Assembly (NCBI GenBank): GCA_021776095.1
Contig: JAJFGO010000038.1
Coordinates: 1-64,000 of the forward strand
DNA from: Kiloniellaceae bacterium
Lineage (GTDB): Bacteria; Pseudomonadota; Alphaproteobacteria; Kiloniellales; J153
Direction: 5' to 3'
DNA: 64,000 nt
This document shows, in pieces, positions 59,820-64,000 of this stretch. The notes below the pieces were generated by a model that worked only from the letters and a program-made list of their open reading frames with translations, did no database searches and was not told the origin of the DNA. Position numbers and translations under genes: made by a program. The number at the start of each line of letters is the position of its first letter. Within the stretch, counting starts at the first letter, position 1.

Positions 59820-60253
59820 CTGCGGCGAGGCCGCGTCCTTTTCGGATGCCGGCCCCGCAAATTCAGTTACTGCTAATCCCCGCGCCCCAATTCGGTGGCG
59901 ACTCTTATTCGTATCTCAAGCGTTCGCCCACCGCCGATGTTCATAAAAGTGTCATAATCGGATTTGCTGGCCATTTCCTTGACCCAAATCAATTCTTTGA
60001 CCGTCCAGCGGCGCTAGGTTCCGACTCAATGCAGCGGCGCGCGGCCATGCGGCCGAAGCGCCTGTGGGAATCTATTCCGAATTGCCCGGTCTCGACCCAA
60101 CACGAAGGTCACAGGCGGAAACGGAACGGATCAATGGCTGGGTGGTGGCGCTTCTGAAAATATCGGTCGATGTTGCCCGAGGCGTCGTGACCTATCCACC
60201 GGACTTCGCCAAAAAAGAGGTGAGGGTGGCCAAGATGCGAGAGGCACAGGCAG
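59820..60253. other. Divergent gap with an FNR-like dyad
   Basis: This 434-bp stretch lies between the stress-protein gene (minus) and the first CNNM gene (plus). It contains TTGACCCAAATCAA at 59980-59993. No convincing gene; a 78-residue frame at 60064-60300 overlaps the CNNM start and has no family resemblance. Confidence 0.45.
59980..59993. promoter_or_regulatory. FNR/Crp-type dyad between stress-protein and CNNM genes
   Basis: TTGACCCAAATCAA matches TTGAY-N4-RTCAA exactly. It is 161 bp from the stress-protein ATG and 261 bp from the CNNM ATG, so the stress gene is the likelier target. Confidence 0.5.
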
Positions 60254-62041
60254 ATGGAATGGGCTGTCCAGCCGATCCTCGAGACATGGGGCGCGACTAA
60301 GGTCTTCTTCGCCTTCGATGTCGGCCGCCTGCTCGCGCCGGGCATAATCGCAGCCCTTTGCCTACAGGTTTTTCTTTTTGTCTGCTCAGCTTTTTTCTCG
60401 GGGTCCGAGACGGCGCTGTTCTCGTTGTCGCGACTCGATCTGCAAAAGTTGCGCCGGGACCGCCATCCGCGCTCCGAAATTCTACACACCCTTCTGGATC
60501 AGCCGCGCCGCTTGATCATCTCCATTCTGTGCGGCAACGAGCTTGTTAACATCGCGGCGACCGCGAACCTGGCCGGCATTCTGGTCCAACTTTACGGCGA
60601 GCAACGCGCGGGCTGGATCAATGTCCTGGTCATGTTCCCATTGTTGCTGTTGTTCGGAGAGGTCACACCCAAGACCATTGCAGTCACCAACCCGGTGCGC
60701 ATCAGCGCCGGTCTGGTCGCCGGGCCCCTGGCCGTCTGGGTCCGGCTAATCATGCCGCTGCGCCGGGTCGTGCGGATCGCCGCCGACCGAATCACGACCT
60801 GGATCGTCGGGGCGGAGCGCGCGCCGGAGAACATTCTTCGGGTCGATGAGTTTCGTACTCTGCTGGGCGACGTCGCGGACGAAGGCATCCTGGATGCGAC
60901 CGAGCGGGTCCTGATCGACAATCTGCTGGAATCCTGCGAAACCGAAATCGTCGAGATCATGACCCCGCGGACTCGGGTCAAGTTCCTCAAAGACGACATG
61001 GAGGTCCCTGAAATTGTCGCGGCGTTTCGCCGCATCCAACATCCCCGGGTACCGGTCTGCCACGAACATCACGACGCCTTGGTCGGGTTCGTGCACGCAG
61101 AGGACGTTCTCAGACTGGTCCTGGATGGCACCGATCTGACCCAAATTACCTTGCCGCAGCTCATGCACCCACCCGTCGTGGTGCCGCCCACCAAGTACGT
61201 GGACGAAATGTTCGATTTCTTTCAGTCCCACAACGCCCGGGCCGCGGCGGTGCTTAACGAGTTTGGCGGGGTCGAGGGCTTCATCACCATGCGCGATATC
61301 GTCCGCTTCATCTTCGGAGAGATATCGGAGGGCGTGACGGGCCAGGAGCTGTACCGGGAGCACGATCAGAACGTGTTCGAGGTGCCAGGCGACATGAAAC
61401 TGACCGACTTCGACGACCTGACCAATTTCGGCATAGAGGACCCGCGCATGACGACCATCGGTGGGGTCGTGTTCCGCTATCTGGACCGCCTGCCGGCGGT
61501 CGGCGATCAGGTCGCCCTGGACGATGGCATGGTTGCCACTGTCCTGGAGATGGACGGCCATCGCCTGGCGCGAGTGCGGGTCGCCAAGCGGGTCTTGGGC
61601 GAGGACTCCGAAACCGATGAAGAAGCGGCCCAAGCGGCAGCCGAAAAGGCGGCTCGAAAGGCGGCCAAGAAAGCGGCCAAGAAGGCGGCCCGCAAGGCGG
61701 CCGAGGACACCGCCCGCAAGGCCGCCGAGGATGCGGCAAAGGAATCCGCTGAGGCCGCCGCCGAGAATGCGGCCGAGGCGGCCGCCCGGGTGGCCGCGGA
61801 ACCGGTGGACCTCGAGGCCGGCGATATGACCGCGCCCCCAGCGGCGGCGCCAAGCGAGCCCGTGGCGGTGGCACTCCCTCCCCTGACCGATCCGGTCAAA
61901 AAGGCGGCGAAGAAGGCGAAGACGGTGAAACTAGGCGGGACCAAACCGTGCGGGGCGAAACCGGACAGCGCGCCAAAGGCAATCAAGGCGCCAAAGAAAG
62001 AAGGCCCGCATTCCGGGCCCCGCAACAAGGAAAGGGTCTAG
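60254..62041 (+). CDS. CNNM/CorC-type ion transporter with Ala-Lys-rich tail (first of three)
   Basis: This 595-residue protein has a DUF21/CNNM membrane domain (about 20-200; SAFFSGSETALFSLSRLDLQKL, the family signature), a CBS pair (about 210-340; MTPRTRVKFLKDD), and the CorC/HlyC C-terminal domain (about 355-445; RMTTIGGVVFRYLDRLP). A low-complexity tail of about 140 residues follows, built of KAAKKAARKAAEDxA-like repeats and then Pro/Lys. Family members move or regulate Mg2+ or Co2+. The tail is unusual and may form a long charged helix binding polyanions. The next paralog starts 3 bp later. Confidence 0.9.
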   Translation: MEWAVQPILETWGATKVFFAFDVGRLLAPGIIAALCLQVFLFVCSAFFSGSETALFSLSRLDLQKLRRDRHPRSEILHTLLDQPRRLIISILCGNELVNIAATANLAGILVQLYGEQRAGWINVLVMFPLLLLFGEVTPKTIAVTNPVRISAGLVAGPLAVWVRLIMPLRRVVRIAADRITTWIVGAERAPENILRVDEFRTLLGDVADEGILDATERVLIDNLLESCETEIVEIMTPRTRVKFLKDDMEVPEIVAAFRRIQHPRVPVCHEHHDALVGFVHAEDVLRLVLDGTDLTQITLPQLMHPPVVVPPTKYVDEMFDFFQSHNARAAAVLNEFGGVEGFITMRDIVRFIFGEISEGVTGQELYREHDQNVFEVPGDMKLTDFDDLTNFGIEDPRMTTIGGVVFRYLDRLPAVGDQVALDDGMVATVLEMDGHRLARVRVAKRVLGEDSETDEEAAQAAAEKAARKAAKKAAKKAARKAAEDTARKAAEDAAKESAEAAAENAAEAAARVAAEPVDLEAGDMTAPPAAAPSEPVAVALPPLTDPVKKAAKKAKTVKLGGTKPCGAKPDSAPKAIKAPKKEGPHSGPRNKERV

Positions 62042-62044
62042 GTC

Positions 62045-63337
62045 ATGGATCTTGTGACCGCGATCGTCGTGATGCTGATTTTCCTGGTGCTCAAGGGGTT
62101 TTTCTCCGGCTCTGAAATCGCCTTGGTCAGCTCCGACAAGATCAAGCTGCGGCACAAGGCGAAGCAAGGCAACCGGGGCGCCGACTTGGCCCTCAAGCTG
62201 TTCCAGACGCCCGACGTGCTGCTCAGCACGACCTTGGTCGGCACTAATATCTCGACCGTCGTACTGACCACGATCGGCACTCTGTTGATGATCACCTACC
62301 TGGGCGAAAACGGCGAGATCTATGCCTTTCTGGCGTTTTCGCCGCTTCTGCTCGTGCTCGGCGAGATCGTGCCCAAGAGCGTGTATCAGCAGAAATCCGA
62401 CGAGCTGACCCCGATCATCATCTATCCGCTGCGCTGGGCCTCGATCTTGTTCTATCCGGTGATCTTCGTATTTTCGCGCATCGCGCGCCTGGCAACCCGG
62501 CTGGTCGGGGTTGGCAAGGCCGAGCAACCCTTTTTCATCACCCGCGAGCAACTGCGCATGGTGCTGGACATGGCGGACCACGAGACGGCCTTGGGCGGCT
62601 TCGGGCAGGGCCGCATTCGTCGCGTCATCCGCTTCGCCGAGACGACGGTCGCCGAAGCCATGATCCCGATTGCCGAGGCGACCACGATCGACCGCAACGA
62701 AACCACCTCAGGGGCCATCGCGCGGGTCCGCCGCCACGGCTACAACCGCTTGCCGGTTCATGAAAAGAGCGCCAGCAATATCGTCGGAATCGTGACCCTG
62801 ACCACCTGGGATCTGATGGATGAAGAATTGGCGCAGCGACCCCTGAGCGCGCTCATCAAACCCGCGCTCTATGTTTCGCCCCTGCAAACCATCGATCAGT
62901 TGCTGCCCATGCTGCATAAGCGCCCGGATCACATGGCGGTCGTGGTGGACGAGTTCGGCACCGCGGTCGGCATGATCACCATGGAGGATATCGTCGAGGA
63001 AGTGGTCGGCGAGATCGATGTCGGTTACGACTTCGAGGAATACCAGCCGAAACGCAAACGGGTGTACGAGGAACTGGCCGACGAGGTGTACCTGATGGAT
63101 TCCCGGGTCTCCATATCGGAAGCCAACGAGATCCTGAATACCGCTTTGCCCACGACCGAGTTCCACACCGTTGGCGGGTTGGTCCTGGCGCGCCTACGCC
63201 ACATACCCCTGGAAGGTGAGTATATCGTTGAAGACGGTTACCGTTTCACCGTGAACGAGGCGAATGAGCGGGCGATCGTCAGGCTGCGTGTCGAGCCGGA
63301 GTACGCCGTCGGCCAAGCCGAAAAGCCGAAGACTTAA
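62045..63337 (+). CDS. CNNM/CorC-type ion transporter (second of three)
   Basis: This 430-residue protein has a CNNM membrane domain beginning VKGFFSGSEIALVSSDKIKLRHKA, a CBS pair (about 205-330) and a CorC_HlyC domain (LMDSRVSISEANEILNTALPTTEFHTVGGLVLARLRHIP). It starts 3 bp after the first paralog, so it is translated from the same message. It lacks the Ala-Lys tail. It likely assembles as a dimer for divalent-cation transport. Confidence 0.92.
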   Translation: MDLVTAIVVMLIFLVLKGFFSGSEIALVSSDKIKLRHKAKQGNRGADLALKLFQTPDVLLSTTLVGTNISTVVLTTIGTLLMITYLGENGEIYAFLAFSPLLLVLGEIVPKSVYQQKSDELTPIIIYPLRWASILFYPVIFVFSRIARLATRLVGVGKAEQPFFITREQLRMVLDMADHETALGGFGQGRIRRVIRFAETTVAEAMIPIAEATTIDRNETTSGAIARVRRHGYNRLPVHEKSASNIVGIVTLTTWDLMDEELAQRPLSALIKPALYVSPLQTIDQLLPMLHKRPDHMAVVVDEFGTAVGMITMEDIVEEVVGEIDVGYDFEEYQPKRKRVYEELADEVYLMDSRVSISEANEILNTALPTTEFHTVGGLVLARLRHIPLEGEYIVEDGYRFTVNEANERAIVRLRVEPEYAVGQAEKPKT

Positions 63338-63368
63338 GGCAGCGGCGCGCTAGGGGAGGCCGGCACCG

Positions 63369-64000
63369 GTGGATATTGCAATCGTTCTGGAACTTATCGC
63401 CTTTGTCGTCTTGCTGTGCTTGTCGGCATTCTTTTCCAGCTCCGAGACCGCGTTGTTCTCCCTGAACCGGATACACCTGGAGCAAATGCGCCGCTCCGCC
63501 GATCCGCGCAGCGATCTGATCGAACGGCTGCTATCGCAGCCTCGGCATCTGATCGTCACCATCCTGATCGGCAATGAGTTCGTCAATGTCGCCGCTTCGG
63601 TGATCTCCGCCGCGCTGGTTATCGAGGTATTCGGGAGCGGCAATAAGTGGATCAACCTCCTGATCATGGTGCCCGTGCTGCTGCTGTTTGGCGAGATCAC
63701 GCCCAAGACCCTGGCGATTCGCCATAACCTGGCTTTCGCCCTGGCGCAGTGCCGCGGCATCGATTTCTTCGCCCGGCTTATCTCGCCCCTGCGCTGGATC
63801 GTGCGCGAGGTCGCGGATTTTTTCATCACGCTGATCGTGGGCAAGGAACGCTCCCGCGCCAATATCCTCACCGAGGACATGGTGCGCTCGCTGGCCGAGG
63901 AAGCGGTCGGAAAGGGTGCCTTGGACCGGCGCGAGGCGGTTTACATCAACCGCATCTTCGATTTCGGCGACAAGGTGGTGAGCGACGTCATGACGCCGCG
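63369..64000 (+). CDS. CNNM/CorC-type ion transporter (third of three), cut by window end
   Basis: The reading frame opens at GTG 63369 after GGGGAGG and runs to the window edge (210 residues seen). It contains the CNNM domain LSAFFSSSETALFSLNRIHLEQM, LIVTILIGNEFVNVAAS and GEITPKTLAI, and the start of the CBS region at VSDVMTPR. It is 31 bp after the second paralog. Incomplete only because the window stops. Confidence 0.9.
   Translation, partial: MDIAIVLELIAFVVLLCLSAFFSSSETALFSLNRIHLEQMRRSADPRSDLIERLLSQPRHLIVTILIGNEFVNVAASVISAALVIEVFGSGNKWINLLIMVPVLLLFGEITPKTLAIRHNLAFALAQCRGIDFFARLISPLRWIVREVADFFITLIVGKERSRANILTEDMVRSLAEEAVGKGALDRREAVYINRIFDFGDKVVSDVMTP

Noticed and set aside
60064-60300. 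78-residue frame before the first CNNM gene
   Set aside because: Overlaps the CNNM start in another frame and has no recognisable family or ribosome site.
1-64000. CRISPR arrays or cas genes
   Set aside because: No regularly spaced repeat array and no Cas-like protein seen on either strand.

Overview
The window looks like part of an alphaproteobacterial chromosome, probably Rhodospirillales-like. This is inferred from high-GC coding style, an RpoH-type sigma factor with the alphaproteobacterial look, and tightly overlapping operons. I ran no search. The left quarter is accessory DNA and the rest (about 19.7-64 kb) is chromosomal backbone.

Accessory region, 56-19,664. A tRNA-Phe(GAA) gene at 56-131 carries an integrated element. 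A 49-bp exact direct repeat made of the 3' part of the tRNA (85-133 and 17,511-17,559) gives attL and attR. A tyrosine recombinase gene sits just inside attR. The roughly 17.4-kb island has no virion genes. It carries an SF3/D5-type helicase, an AlpA-like regulator and small conserved-looking genes (a P4/satellite-like mobile core), plus defence cargo. The cargo is (i) a four-gene AT-rich operon of two amino-methyltransferases (SPPY type, likely m4C), an McrB-like NTPase and an McrC-like nuclease; (ii) a PD-(D/E)XK nuclease under a palindromic operator; (iii) an HNH protein; (iv) a GmrSD-type DUF262/DUF1524 protein; and (v) an Xre regulator divergent from an unknown gene. A 15-17 bp palindrome occurs upstream of both the restriction-modification operon and the replication operon, so one island regulator may control both. 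Just outside attR is a complete 1,990-bp IS1595-family element with 12-bp perfect inverted ends and an exact 8-bp target duplication. It carries a trypsin-like protease as a passenger.

Backbone, 19.7-39 kb. A ligase-ACP-acyltransferase fusion protein is followed by an MFS transporter, an M28 peptidase, a class-II amidotransferase, a metallophosphoesterase, an ATP-grasp-like protein overlapping a malic enzyme, and a DUF2238 membrane protein. Then comes a seven-gene minus-strand operon with mostly 4-bp overlaps: acyl-CoA synthetase, branched-chain 2-oxoacid dehydrogenase E1alpha, E1beta and E2, Leu/Glu-type dehydrogenase, archease, RtcB RNA ligase. The tRNA/RNA ligase pair is thus coupled to branched-chain amino-acid catabolism.

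Backbone, 39-64 kb. Here are a universal stress protein, a membrane HtrA-like protease with an FHA domain, a site-2 protease with CBS domains, rpoH, an OmpA-type lipoprotein, an oxidoreductase, a beta-lactamase-fold hydrolase, and a four-gene Na+-pumping decarboxylase operon (carboxyltransferase, gamma, biotin carrier, beta). These are followed by CBS, histidine-phosphatase and hemerythrin genes, a 2-phosphoglycerate-kinase-like gene, polyphosphate kinase, a Na/Pi cotransporter, a second stress protein, and three tandem CNNM/CorC-type genes, the last cut by the window edge. Two 140-bp inverted copies of a MITE-like palindromic repeat sit exactly on stop codons. Five FNR/Crp-type dyads (TTGAY-N4-RTCAA) lie upstream of stress, CBS, polyphosphate and lipid genes, suggesting a redox- or oxygen-responsive regulon.
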